From: Heligmosomoides polygyrus polygyrus | Taxonomy: Eukaryota; Nematoda; Chromadorea; Rhabditida; Heligmosomidae | Direction: 5' to 3' | Assembly: GCA_947396885.1 (NCBI GenBank) | Contig: OX377204.1 | Span: 20,529,706 to 20,593,705, forward strand | DNA: 64,000 nucleotides | Shown here: positions 33,310-44,428 of the stretch, in pieces | How positions within the stretch are numbered: the first letter of the stretch is position 1 | Layout of the letters: every line of letters starts with the position of its first letter | Notes under the pieces: generated by a model | Told to the model about the DNA's origin: nothing | The model's database searches: none | The model's input: only the letters and a program-made list of their open reading frames with translations | Translations under genes and position numbers: made by a program

Positions 33310-34516
33310 TTAGGTTGGCAACTAATTTCGTGGATTCTCAAGCGCCTTCAACAAAAGTGTTCATAAACAGATAGCAAATAACACTTTTAAATCGAAGTAA
33401 GATCTGTTGGAATGCGGGAGTGCTTCCCAATTATCAGCTACCTGGCCCATCCCACAGCTGTAGAATTCTTGTGCTTTTGAAGCCAAGAATCCTTGGAGGT
33501 GCATTTTGACATGATCCACATTAATAAGTCGTCCTCGAAGCAGGAAGTGCTGCAGCGTGCTATAAAGGAGCTAGTCACTTGCCGCACATCCTGGCCTGTA
33601 AGGTTGGTGAGTTAGACGTTCCCAGCCAAGGCCTTCGATTTTTTTGAGGCTTCTGATTCGCGACTTTGTGATCTGTCGTTATCTTGCTGAAAGATAATTC
33701 CGCTGCTGAAAATCTTTCTGAACCGATTCTAGCGGAGTTCAGATTGCCCGCAGCCAGGTGGAAAAGAGTACATTTCAGCATTAATGCTGGAATGTACTCT
33801 TTTCCCGTTGAGCTTCCAAAAGTTAGTACCTTCTTGACACCACCAAACGGAGAGAACGTAGCTAACCAGACGCCTCGAAAAAATAGAAGACCTTGATAGG
33901 GAGCGTCAAACTCATCCACCTTACAGCCCAGACCTTGCGCCGAGTGACTACCACATTTTTAGTTCGGTGCAGTACTTCTTGGTTGGAAGACGATTTAATA
34001 ATGTGGACCGGGTCAAAATGCACCTTCAAAGATTCTTGGCCTTAAAAGCACAATAATTCTATAGCCGTGGGATAGACCAGCTACTTGATAAATGCGGAGC
34101 ACTTCTGCGTTCCGAGGGATCTTATTTTGGCTAAAGATTGTCATTAGTTATAAAAAAGGATAAAGGACGGCGTTGCTCAATCCCTTCTGGGATGCGCCAG
34201 CGCATTCTACTTCTACGGGATGTCGTGGGGGCGAGTTGAATGCGCAGTTGGCCATACAATGACTTGCGGTGGCCAGCCGATGAACAAGTCAGCGCTTTAT
34301 CCTTCCCAGACACGTCTGGTACCAATTCACCGACCCCGGAGGGATGGAAGGCTTGGTTGGCCTGGGCGAGAAATCCGAACCAGGAACCTGGTATCGGGTG
34401 CACGCGACAGTCGCGCCTCCTCCGACTGCGCTACACGCGCCCTGTCATTAGTTATTTGTTAATAAATACTTTTGATGAAGATTCTTGAGAGCCCACGAAA
34501 TCAGTTGCCAACCTAA
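33310..34516. mobile_element. Palindromic (foldback) mariner carrying a SINE-A insertion
   Basis: TIRs TTAGGTTGGCAACTAATTTC and GAAATCAGTTGCCAACCTAA, each bordered by TA (33308-33309 and 34517-34518). The whole element is a long inverted repeat centred near 33784 (hairpin TACATTTCAGCATTAATGCT GGAATGTA). Both arms encode the same transposase C-terminus pointing outwards: right arm HPPYSPDLAPSDYHIFSS, QYFLVGRRFNNVDRVKMHL; left arm, read on the minus strand, HFL-like sequence, LINVDHVKMHLQGFLASKAQ. The N-terminal half is absent. A SINE-A (34152-34442) sits in the right arm. Confidence 0.88.
34152..34442 (-). mobile_element. SINE-A copy with perfect 13-bp target-site duplication
   Basis: Minus orientation, full length, inserted in the palindromic mariner. 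Flanked by TGTCATTAGTTAT at 34139-34151 and 34443-34455, which defines the SINE borders: head GGGCGCGTGTAGCGCAGTCG (reverse strand), tail ending CCTTTATCCTTTTTT. Younger than the mariner. Confidence 0.93.
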
Positions 34517-34763
34517 TAGTTTTGCAACAGTAATTTTATAAAAGAGCACCTGAAATTTTTCTTTGAAAGCAAAGTTTATTTCCACTTTTTTAAAGAGTGC
34601 CTAGTTTAATGTGAAGACGCTTGCTATGATTTGAAAGATGTTCAGTTTCACAAGGTTGCAAGTCTAGGACGAAAGTCCACTTTTCCCTTCCTCCGTAGCG
34701 TCAACAGAATTCGTACAAAAAATGTTTAGATCGAAACCGTTAAGCATTTGCGTACACATTATA

Positions 34764-36072
34764 CAAGGTGAACCGAAATAACGTGGACGAGATTTTTTTA
34801 CCATAATTATAAAGCAAACAACAATTCGAGAAAACAACAACTAAATTACAATAAAACAAACATTAGGGTAGATCATGTTCAAGTGGTTTCGTAGTGGTCT
34901 CCCTTGGAGCGGATGCAGAGGGCCAAACGTTTCGCGAACTTTTCGGCGATGGGCCGCGGGTCATCAGGAGACAACCGTTCCCACTCCTGGCGCAAGGATT
35001 CCTTCAGGGATTTGACACTGCGGTGGCGATTGACGCCGATCCTAGCCTCTAAAATGGCCACGCACTGTAGTCCATCGGATTCAATTCCGGAGAATATGGC
35101 AGCCATTCCGAAGGCGTGATGGAATCGGGGAAATTGGCCTTGCACCACGCCTGCGCACTCTTCGCCCTATGGCCCCTGTTATACTCCCGCGGGACGTCCG
35201 CGGACGAACGGTGCACCGCGGACGGTCGTCGTCCTCCCGGGGCGGCTAGCGTCGCATTGGAGCGCGTTTCCCGCGCCGAACTCCGCGGGACGACAGCCTT
35301 CCCGCGGGAAGTATAAAGGCCGCCACAGACTTCTGCGGCGCCGCTCGGCGGCGCCGCTGCCCTATGCTTAACCATAGGGCAGAGACGCAGAGCTCGCCTC
35401 CAGCGGCGCCGCAGAAGTCTGTGGCGGCCTTAACACCCCTCTCGTCGTCTGTCGGCGGCGATCCGCGGACGGCGGGAGTGGTGGGCCACGACGAGTGGCC
35501 CGGCGCGGGGTCCCGACGCGATTTCCGCCCATCCGCGGAAGCTCCCACGGGAGTATAAAACAGGGGCCTATGTTCGAGGGCAGAGTCCTGTAGGAATGCC
35601 CAATGGGAATCGCCGAAGTGCTACAAGACCCAAGGAAAGACTACGGACTCACTGGTGCACAACTTTTTCGATTTTCACTCCTTTATCCACGAAAGAGGGG
35701 TCCTCCCAGATTGATGACTCCGCCCCAAACCATGGCCGATTGTGGGTTCTGGCCGTGTTCGACGATAGCAGAGCTGCTTGAAGCCTCTGTAGACCAGATC
35801 TCATCATTTCGGCGATTGTGCGCCTCTCCAGGTGGACAGCTTCGCATCTGTGAACAGAATCTGTTCCCAGGTACGACCTGCGGCCCATCGCCCCAAACTT
35901 CGCGAAACGTTTGGCGCTTTGCATCCGCTCCAAGGAAGGCCACTTCGGAAAACACTTCAAGATGGTGTACCTTAATGTTTGTGTCGTTGTAAATTAGTCG
36001 TCGTTTTTCCGAATTGTTGGTTGTTTTATAATTATGACAAAAAATCTTGTCTACGGTATTTTGGTGCACCTG
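34764..36072 (-). mobile_element. Tc1/mariner element split by a GC-rich MITE
   Basis: Similar ends: left CAAGGTGAACCGAAATAACG, right (reverse strand) CAGGTGCACCAAAATACCGT, both followed by GATTTTTT..CATAATTATAAA; TA on both sides. Minus-strand transposase parts: STWRRTIAEMMRSGLQRL-like region, MVWGGV(I)N near 35730, then, after the insertion, AKSAQAWCKANFPDSITPSE, LPYSPELNPMDYSAW and a C-terminal FAKRLALCIRSKGDHYE. This PxxSPELNPMDY signature places it among the Tc1/mariner (mosquito/maT-like) elements. Frames are broken. Confidence 0.85.
35171..35568. mobile_element. GC-rich foldback MITE inside the Tc1/mariner
   Basis: Ends GGCCCCTGTTATACTCCCGC and CCACGGGAGTATAAAACAGG (GGCC) are inverted, bordered by TAT on both sides (35168-35170, 35569-35571). 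Removing one TAT and the element restores the transposase frame (reverse strand DSALEHRAKSAQAW). Inside there is a second near-perfect palindrome (35318-35429, GGCCGCCACAGACTTCTGCG and its inverse) and a small one (CCCTATGCTTAACCATAGGG). No protein. Termini resemble PIF/Harbinger-type MITEs. Confidence 0.8.
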
Positions 36073-36831
36073 TAACTTTGGAAGAACACCTAGACTTGTT
36101 TGGGCTAAGGCTAAGGTACCAGTTACGGAGAACGGTGGAGCCCCTTAGAAAGCGATCACTTCGCTTTGAACAGTGTCCAATTTAACGTGAAAATGGTGTA
36201 TATGTGGCCGCATTTCATTTTTTTCTAAGGTTTTTGCACATTTCCTACGGCTGCCGCCACACGTCTTGGTTCTATTCCTACTTCTCCTGTGACCCATCAG
36301 TGGGTCAAAGTGACAATATCTTACTGACTGCGCTGCTCCAGTATACATATGGGTCGGCAAAGAATGGAACTCAGAACAGGGCCTGATTTTCTACGTGTTA
36401 ACGTGTTTTCGACATGTCTGAACTTGGTCTTAACTTGTCGACCTAGTACTGTGAGGCACCCTATTGTCATCTTGTCCGGGTCCCCCACCCCGTATTTTTT
36501 CTCCTTTTCTCCTTTATTTTGATTTCTTGGGAAAGTCCTCTTTTTCGATGTTCATTTTTCGCATGCTACGAACCAGAAGTATGCATGACGCAAGGGAAAT
36601 GGTTGACGGGGACGTAGCGAGGCAGATCAGCTGGAAAGCTCAGGTTTAACCTGAAACAACTAGCTGTCATTGATTTCGTAGCCTCCTGGCCAAGTTTCAG
36701 CCAACAGTAAAGTCTGCTGCCAATCGGCCGACATCAAATTAGCAGCTGTTCACGGTTCGTAAGACAACGAATACGAACAAGCGCAAAGAAGCAACAACAC
36801 AGGGCTAAAACAATGGCTTTCGTTCACACTT
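36073..36831. other. Unassigned intergenic sequence
   Basis: No gene. At 36165-36205 the words CTTTGAACAGTGTCCAATTT AACGTGAAAATGG belong to the dispersed family also seen at 59890 and 24920. Confidence 0.35.
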
Positions 36832-37140
36832 TATAAAGGATAAAGATCGAGTGATCAAACCTCTTCAGGGTGCGCAAGGCATTCTACTTCTAGGAATGTT
36901 GCGGAGGCAATTTGAGTGCATATTTGGCCTATGTAGTGACATGCGGTGGCCAGTCGATGGACCTACTGGTGTTTTATCCTTGCCCGGCAAGTCTAACTCT
37001 AGTCGGCAGGTAAGTCTGGCACCAATTCACCGACCCTGGGCGATCAAAGGTGTGGTTGGGCTGGGCGGTTAACCCGAACCGAGAACTTGGACTCGGACAC
37101 AACAAAAGCCGGCGCCATCCCCATCTCCGCTACCACGGGG
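36832..37140 (-). mobile_element. SINE-A copy, diverged
   Basis: Minus orientation: TAAAGGATAAAGATCGAGTG, GGTGCGCAAGGCATTCTACT, GGAGGCAATTTGAGTGCATA, CCAATTCACCGACCCTGGGC, CCGAACCGAGAACTTGGACT. It has a small internal duplication of the AAGTCT.. GGCAGGTAAGTCTGG part. Confidence 0.75.
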
Positions 37141-37426
37141 GTCGAGCGTTCTATCCCCACGTCCCCCTGGCCCGCCCACCCCCAACCCCCTGGGCTTGCT
37201 CGAGAGTCCAGTGGCTGCCTTACGAGATAGTGGAGACGCAGACATTTGCCACGCCTCTGTTTAAAGGGCGGGGGGTAGAACGCCACTCCGCCCCGCTACC
37301 ACGCGCCCATTTACACTTTCGCGTAGTTGGCGTTAAATGCCTCGAGTGCGGGAGGGGGGGGGGGTCACAATGTGAGGCAATGCATTGCATGTTATACCCC
37401 AGGTATGAACTGGTCTAGAGCACTCT

Positions 37427-37590
37427 GGGGCCTGATTCATCAACGGCTAACCCGCGGGCATAGCGGGTAGAGATACCCACGATGAAGCCCGCGTCTCTGA
37501 CTTTTACCTTATCTCTACCTGACTCTTCCCTTATCTCTACCCCTTATACCCAACATAAGCACGGGTTTAATTGTTGATGAATTCGGCCCC
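37427..37590. mobile_element. Harbinger-like MITE
   Basis: 164 bp with terminal inverted repeats GGGGCCTGATTCATCAACGG and TTGTTGATGAATTCGGCCCC, extending inward (CTAACCCG / CGGGTTTAA). GGGGCC..GATTCATCAA termini are common among PIF/Harbinger MITEs. The inside holds imperfect repeats of TTACCTTATCTCTACC. A duplication is not clear (flanks TCT and TGG). Confidence 0.7.
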
Positions 37591-37635
37591 TGGTGTAGTT
37601 ATGCAATTATGTGCTTCTTTACAAAGGCACATTGG

Positions 37636-37917
37636 ATAAAAAAAAGGATAAAGGACGACGTTCAATCCCTTTTGGGATGCGCCACGCATTCTACTTCTAC
37701 GGGATGTCGTGGAGGCGAGTTGAATGCGTATTTGACTATACAATGACTTGTGGTGGCCAGCCGATGAAAAAGTCAGTGCTTTGTCCTTCCCAGACAAGTC
37801 TGGTACCAATTCACCGACCCCGGAGGGATGGAAGGCTTGGTTGGCCTGGGCGGGAAATCCGAACCAGGAACCTGGTATCGGGTTGGCGCCTCCTCCGACT
37901 GCACTGCATGCGCCCAC
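37636..37917 (-). mobile_element. SINE-A copy with imperfect target duplication
   Basis: Minus orientation and well preserved, but a stretch of the head is deleted (ATCGGGTTGGCGCCTCCTCC). Flanks: ACAAAGGCACATT on the left, ACAAGGGCACATT on the right, one mismatch. Confidence 0.85.
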
Positions 37918-38049
37918 AAGGGCACATTACTACCTCAATATAAGACGATCCCCTCGCGTCATAATGCGCCGCGTATTTGATAAACTAGTTAGGTAGAAAA
38001 CACTTATCACCAGAGTTGACCTCAGTTCTTAGTAGTGACGTCAACACTT

Positions 38050-38175
38050 GACCGACCTCGAAGTGCCTGTTTATCCAGTGTCTTATCCTTCCCAGAGAAG
38101 TACCAAATCACCGACTCCGAGGGAATGAAAGGCTTGGACAGCCGACACCTCCAACGACCGCCCTATCACGCGGAC
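38050..38175 (-). mobile_element. SINE-A fragment
   Basis: Minus orientation: GTCTTATCCTTCCCAGAGAA, AAATCACCGACTCCGAGGGA, GAAAGGCTTGGACAGCCGAC. Both ends are missing. Confidence 0.6.
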
Positions 38176-39445
38176 CTTGATTATCTCCATATTTCGCAAT
38201 TTCTTCCTTGCGTAGCCTAATCCCCTGCTGACTAGCACACGCCCTCATTTCGCAGTTTCTTGCTATCGCCGTTTCACAGTCTCATGATGTCGTGCCTAAC
38301 ATGGTTATCTCGCAATAGTTGTGGTGTTTCATAGCTCACCGTTTACACCAGGACATCCCGTTACGACTCTAAACTAGGCTTCTCTTTACATTATTTTCTG
38401 GTAAAATCACCTGCTGATGTACTATGAGAGGTTTCTGTTGGAAGTTCATTACTGCTTTTCCCTCCACGAATTCTGGATGATAATGGTTTGGTACACATCT
38501 AAAGTGGGCTCCCTACAGGCTCTATCGCGAATTTTTGTCTGAGACCGCGAGCGATGTTATTTTTATTGGCTGGCCGAAACCAGTAATGTGCTTTAATCTT
38601 CACCCGATTTGCTCCTGCGCGTGAGTGATTTTCTTAGCTGAATCTGGTCATTACTGTTTTTCTCCTTCTCATTAATTCCATTTGACGTACGTTGACATTC
38701 TGACGTGTTTGAATGATTTGAGGAGCATTCTTTGTAGTGTGCATACAAATATCAGCGTATCAGGGTGGCGCTGCGCGACCGATGTTCTGGGCGGTTTGTT
38801 GTTGATCTACTGATTGGTTGCATATCTTTGTGCGCTATACAAAAAAAAGAACATAATCGATGAAGAATGAAACAATTAACGGACTTGAGTTTCTCGATTT
38901 GATGCTTCTTTCTGATGCAAAATTTAATGAGTCGTGAGTCGCAGCAAAACAAGCTCTCATTGGCAAATATGGAATGCAGAGACTTTGGAGAAGACATTGT
39001 GATAAGGATGTTGAGATAGGAATGACGATATTGTGATGTGTTAGTGCTTCTGTGCCGACACCGTATCTGGAACAGTGCATTATTGTTATCAGTTGAAGGT
39101 ACACACAGTGTGTTGCGAAACGCATCTTCAAACTCTGAATAGGGATTGCTCACTTCTGCTCCATTTTTCAACAGGATCGGCGCGTTAACGGAGCTTCCGT
39201 GATTCATCCTTGTCGTAAGGGCGAAAGTCGTAAGCAGCAATTGTGCCTGTTTTTCAGTACCGCACCACACCCTCTCAAAACTTTAACTCACAGCTCTGCA
39301 TCCAGGGGCTGCAACGGAGCTCCCGGACTTCAGCAAACTTAGTCAGGGACGATACCATCCGTCTTGCTGGCTTGGTCTCATCTGCCTTTTGTTTCATATG
39401 TGGATGCTTCACATTCCATTTCCTGGCTCTTGATTGAAGGATGCC
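38176..39445. other. Unassigned intergenic sequence
   Basis: The longest feature is a 172-codon minus-strand frame (38752-39270) with no motif, no splice context and a Cys/His/Ser-rich composition typical of chance frames. No element recognised. Confidence 0.3.
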
Positions 39446-39449
39446 GGCG

Positions 39450-39712
39450 AAATGCGGTGTTATTCATCTCCCTTGGTATGCGCCACGTATTCTTCTTCTA
39501 AAGGATGGCGTGGTGGCCAATTTAATGCGTACTCGGCCTATACAGTGGTTTGCAGTGGCCAGCCGATAGAGAAGTCAGTGTTCTATCCTTTCCAAGCAGG
39601 TCGGGTACAGGTTGGACGGTCCCCGGGGGTTGAAGGCCTGGACGGGACCTGAAGCGTAGACTAGGCATGCATGGGACAGCCGACACCTCCGACTTTGCTA
39701 CCACGCGCCTTC
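39450..39712 (-). mobile_element. SINE-A copy, diverged
   Basis: Minus orientation: TATGCGCCACGTATTCTTCT, GCGTACTCGGCCTATACAGT, TGCAGTGGCCAGCCGATAGA, CACCTCCGACTTTGCTACCA. Confidence 0.75.
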
Positions 39713-42298
39713 AACTGCTCTTGATTACTCCAGTAGAAAAGAACGTTTTTCTAGAACTGTACTGCTCACGCAATGGTCTGGGTTCTTATGCGTTCTGGGA
39801 GCTCCGAGTCGACTAAAGCCTTTAGTTATGAGTGTTGCGGTTGGAGAGGAAAGGCGCGGGATGAACCCTGAAAGGTGATATTCGCCACGGGTCTGCCAAC
39901 CCCGAGTGGTATTGACATTGCTACGTTCAGCGGTAGAAAACGGTATCTATGATGTTGAAAAGTGATCCAATCCTTGGGCCCAAAGTGAACGTTTCCACCT
40001 GCCAACCTCTTTAACAGAGAGGAAATAATGAAAGGTGAGATGCTACTGCACCTCTTCTCAGACTTAGCCCTGCGTCCAGCATGCACGTCAATATTCATAA
40101 GGTTTTCCCTGAGCTTCCCTTGGGCGTCGGCTCATGCTATGTTGCCGAGTGCACCCCTCCACTTAAGCTGGTTGACGTCAGCTGTCCACTTTTACCTGTC
40201 TTGGCCTGGTTTTTCTCACTGTTGCCTAGCGCTGCACTATGACGCCTATTTAAGTGCTCCATCCATTACTGTTCCGTCGTGGTGAGCCAGTCCAACTGAT
40301 ACAAGATGGATGAGTTGTTTGAAGGTGGCTTAGTGTTTGGGTGTGTGGAAGAAGCATGTCTGTATCTGTGCAGTGTTGCGTGTTGTAAAAACTGGACTTA
40401 TCTCATTGTACTTGGCGCACTTGTTCGCAGTTTTTCAGTGTGTACGCGTTGTTAAGCGCTTTCACCTAGTAACCATTGCAAAGAAAGGCTTCTGTGTGTA
40501 GACGGAGGGAGCGCGGTTGCTCTCCCAAAAACACTTGTCAATAGTAGAACAGCATGTTCTTGTCGCCGCTGCTGATACTGGAGACTTCCTTGATGATTCG
40601 CAATGCGTGCTAATGTTGTCCTTTTTTGACAGCCAGCGAAATGCTAGAGCGTTGCAGCGGCACAAATGTTTTCTTTCTGCCTCGCTCGTTTTGTGCGATT
40701 TTCCGTATCGCTGCTGTGCCGTGCATGAATCATCGTCGTCCAGTAGCTCTACGACGACTGGTCAGTGTTGGCCGCACGTTGGCCTAGAACACGTCGCTAT
40801 TCTTAGTGGGAGGATCCGGCTACAAGCATTCCCACAGAAATTTCCTTTTAGTTTCTACGCGTCGTCTAGATGTTTATATGCAAGACTAAAGCTGGTTCAC
40901 CACTTATCTCTTTCGCATTTGACTGTTTTGCCGTGGCCAATGCAGGCCCAAATGTCTTCTTGTAGTTGTGCTACACATTTTGCGAACCTTGCTTTTTTAT
41001 ATGAAAGATTTTCTGACGAATTCCCTGGATTTTGTGAGACGAATGAGGGTGGATCCCCTTTCTAGACCTGCACCGATATTTGTATTGATTTATGATGAGT
41101 TAAGGAGCGTTACCGTGTTTCAGGGCATACATGACTCATTTGGTGCTGTGCGTTAGTTTTATCTTATCACCTATCTTATGGAACTTCCAGTGCATTTCAT
41201 GCCTTGTGTTGATTCAGTTTCTTTACCCTTCCTACATCATCTAATCTGCACGCGTAGGTATCATATCATATCAGCTAAGGCGTATTTTAGGATAGACAGC
41301 TATTGATACCATGATTGCGCTGAGTTTCGCACCGTACTGAGGGTTTTGGCTGTCCTTTTGGTCCCAGCGCGACTGTTTCTAGGATTTGCCGATGTCTTAT
41401 CCAGGAAAGATCATATAGTCTGAAGAAATAAACCAGAGTACACCCAATAGTTCCAAGACCTCCAATCGGTGAAGATGTTCAGATGTTAACTGTAGAAACT
41501 GTTGTGATTTAAAATCAACAGGATGCAGGCAAAAGGTCCTGGCTGGCATTGTTGTGTAGCTAGTTCAGTGGCTAGTCGACTCAGTACGATTCAGATCATT
41601 AATTCATGGGGCATTATGTGTAGTGCTCGATCTCAGGCACTTGCCCAACTCGTAATGTCGGGTTGAGGCCAGGAGCGAAGTCTTGTTAGGGTCGTAGGAA
41701 GAGAATCGACTGTCAACGCTTTGGGTAACTTTTAGAACACTGCAGTTCCTGTAGGTGGCGTTGCTGCGTGAAGTGGTTAGTAAGGTAAACGTTACTGAGG
41801 CCCTATAGTTATTTAAAAAAAATCCGCATTGACGTTAAGCTATATTCGTTCTCTCGAGGGAGTGCCTGGTGGATACTTGGCTCGACATTTCCTTTCCTGG
41901 ACTAGCTCCTATAGAGGTGAACTTCCTTCCCTCAGAGCACAAAACCCAACCAAAAGCCTTAATTTTCGCGCATGTTTCCCTCCCATATCAAACTTCAGCA
42001 GGTCTTACTGCTGCGAGGTGAGGAGTAACTTTCTTGACTGCAGAGCTTAGCTCAGCTTCACTCTCGAAGACTAATAAGATGAACCTGCATGTACCATTTT
42101 CACATCAAATTCGGCACTTCAAATCAAACTGAACACTTTAGCAGGTGGAACGCTTTTAAAGTCAAACTGAACATCTTCCAAATCAAAGCGAGCGTCTTCC
42201 AGCTTGGACTAAAGAAATTCCGAGACCTTTAGACTAATTTTCTATTGAGGGAAATTTAGTTTTCTCTGATATTTTAAGATAAAACAGAAAACCTAAGC
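39713..42298. other. Unassigned intergenic region
   Basis: Contains a 182-codon plus-strand frame (40517-41065, with a Ser run) and a 49-codon frame (40306-40455, starting MDELFEGGLVFG), neither with a recognised motif or paired exons. From 42080 to 42250 there is a copy of the dispersed family (TCAAACTGAACATCTTCCAA, ATCAAAGCGAGCGTCTTCC). Confidence 0.35.
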
Positions 42299-42535
42299 TG
42301 TCATAACGATTTGTTGCGATCAAAACTTCTAGCGCCAAGCGGGGCTCGATCCCGCACTCCCTCTAACCGGGAGGGAATGCTCTACGCCATTGCACCACCG
42401 GCGCCGTTTGATCGACCTCGTGGGACCGATCAGCACTCACCCGTATATCCGGATGAGCCGGCGTAGAGCATTCCCGGGCGGGTTCGAGTCCCGCCTGACG
42501 CTAAGTTTTGATCACAACAAAACATCGTTATAACA
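42299..42535. mobile_element. Foldback element built from inverted tRNA-like halves
   Basis: Outer ends TGTCATAACGATTTGTTGCG and CAACAAAACATCGTTATAAC(A) are inverted. The left part is a minus-strand tRNA-like unit (42330-42405) with acceptor-like ends, a 5-bp stem and 7-nt loop (CTCCC-GGTTAGA-GGGAG) and B box; the right part has the plus-strand version of its 3' half (GTAGAGCATTCCCGGGCGGG, TTCGAGTCCCGCC). Between them is CCTCGTGGGACCGATCAGCA. Same family as 7213-7625. Confidence 0.7.
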
Positions 42536-44428
42536 GCTTACAACCGATACCAGCCACTTGAGGCTTAAGGAAACCGATTTGAATAGAAAATCTAATACAC
42601 CTGCCGGAATAGGTGGATACGCTGTTTGAAATCGGCTTAGTTCTTAATTTTTCTAACAAAAAAGGTGAATTGAGTTTCGTCTTGAAGAGTTGGTAAACAG
42701 TCAGCAAGTGTATTAAACGAAGTGATCGGGACACGCCGCGATTTTTGTTGGATTGGTAGTGTTGCATACTTGAAAAATCGTTCTGAATGTATGTTTTTTG
42801 TCTTTGTTGTACCATTTACATATCTACTTCCCACGGAAATAGAATTTTTGCTATCAATCAAAAATCATGACGAACCAGCCGAGTGCATTGCATGACCTCC
42901 TACTTTAATACGATAATCGATTGCCACTTTAAGAGCTTCAAAACAAGATTTAATTCTTTATTTTTTTCTAAAAATGTAATTTCGTAGAATTTCAAGCAAT
43001 GTGATCTCTCGTTGGGAAAACAGGGTTTAAAGAAAATTTTAGAGAAAGTCTAGCTAAACTTACTTTGAACAAAAATGATCCCAACCGTCTCGGAGACTTT
43101 CTATTTTAACTTGTAAGAAGCTTGTATAGATTTGAAAAATGTTCATTTTGACCTCAAAAGCGCCAAGCATGCTTGGATGTGTCCCATTTACTTTGAAATG
43201 TGGGCACTTTGACGTGGTAGGGGTGTATCATGGATGTGTGTAGGTGTGTTCCTCGGAAGGAATTGAATATTCTGGGACGGCTACCTTACATGAATGTATG
43301 CCCGGTGACAACAATGACAAATCGATCAGCTGTGAGGGACCGAATGTTATCCCTGAAACCGGGAGAAATCCGACAATTGGCGGGGACCAGCCGATACTGC
43401 AGCACCCGATCGATTTTCTCAGTTGTCACCGCTGTAGCTTTGATCCCTACAAGCTCGACTGAGTTGCTTTGGGCTCCCCCCTTTGTTAAGGTTCTTCTGT
43501 CTGTGTTGTTCACTGAATGAAAGGTCTTCTATTTAGTTTTAGGGGATTCTTCAGATCCGCAGAGCTGGGAGGCCTTCTGTTTACCGAGTTTTCGAGTGCG
43601 TGGTCGTGATTGTTGCCATTCTATTCAGCTTGCCTTCACTCTTCTATCGAGCTCTCCGCACTGGTACAGCCAGTGATTTGTTGTGCTGTGTGTGCTTCCG
43701 ATCGATTGTTCGAACTCTCATCAGTGTCACTATCGTCCCTGTGGTTTCATTTCGGTTCCTTCTAGGATTCCAGCAGCTGAGTTTTTCAGTCGTGAACGCG
43801 ACTGAGGGGAGTGGATAAACTGGCAAGACCCTCCTGGATGGGGCGAAAATGGAGCAGTGGTTCAGAGCCAATCCTGAAGGGTTGTAGTGAAGTTGTGACC
43901 ACGAACAACTCTGCAACTCATAGGATACACGTTGTGCTTGTGGGAGAGGGGCAGCTGTTGCGACTGTTGTTCATTTTTGTTTCGATTCGGTGCAAAAAGC
44001 ATACCAAATTTTACCATTTCGACTGCGGTTTATAGATGCATGACATTCTTCTCTGTTTATATTGAAAAAAAGGTCGACGGCTACAACTGACGCTGTGAGT
44101 CGTTACTAACAAGGGAAGGGTTTTAAGTTAACCCGTTACTTTCGGCCATTCAAAAGCTTCTTGAATACCTGAATTTTCGTCAAGTTGGACCCTTTTCTAA
44201 GCAAGCTTGACGTTATGGACATCAACTTGAACATTTCGTAAACAAGAAGAGCTTCTTCCATATCACACTAGAGTTTTTTGGAGAAGGTTAGAGTGATTTT
44301 TGGTCCAAGGTCCAATTTTGGTCCAATTTCGTATGAATTTCCTTGAAAATTTTCGACTTACTGGGCATGTAAAGTCGAAGATACTAGGGCGCTTGGTGGA
44401 GTAGTGCGCAAGATTAACTTGTGCATCA
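42536..44428. other. Unassigned intergenic region
   Basis: The tail of the tRNA-like family continues to about 42585 (CCAGCCACTTGAGGCTTAAG, also at 7475-7495 in inverse). Dispersed-family segments at 43120-43215 and 44150-44290. No gene recognised. Confidence 0.35.

Noticed and set aside
34879..36069. Long minus-strand ORFs as host genes
   Set aside because: They are parts of a Tc1/mariner transposase (SPELNPMDY signature) inside inverted ends with TA borders.
38752..39270. 172-codon minus-strand ORF as a gene
   Set aside because: No motif, no splice context, rich in Cys, His and Ser as expected by chance.
40517..41065. 182-codon ORF as a gene
   Set aside because: No domain or motif, no flanking exons in phase, composition of a chance frame with a short Ser run.
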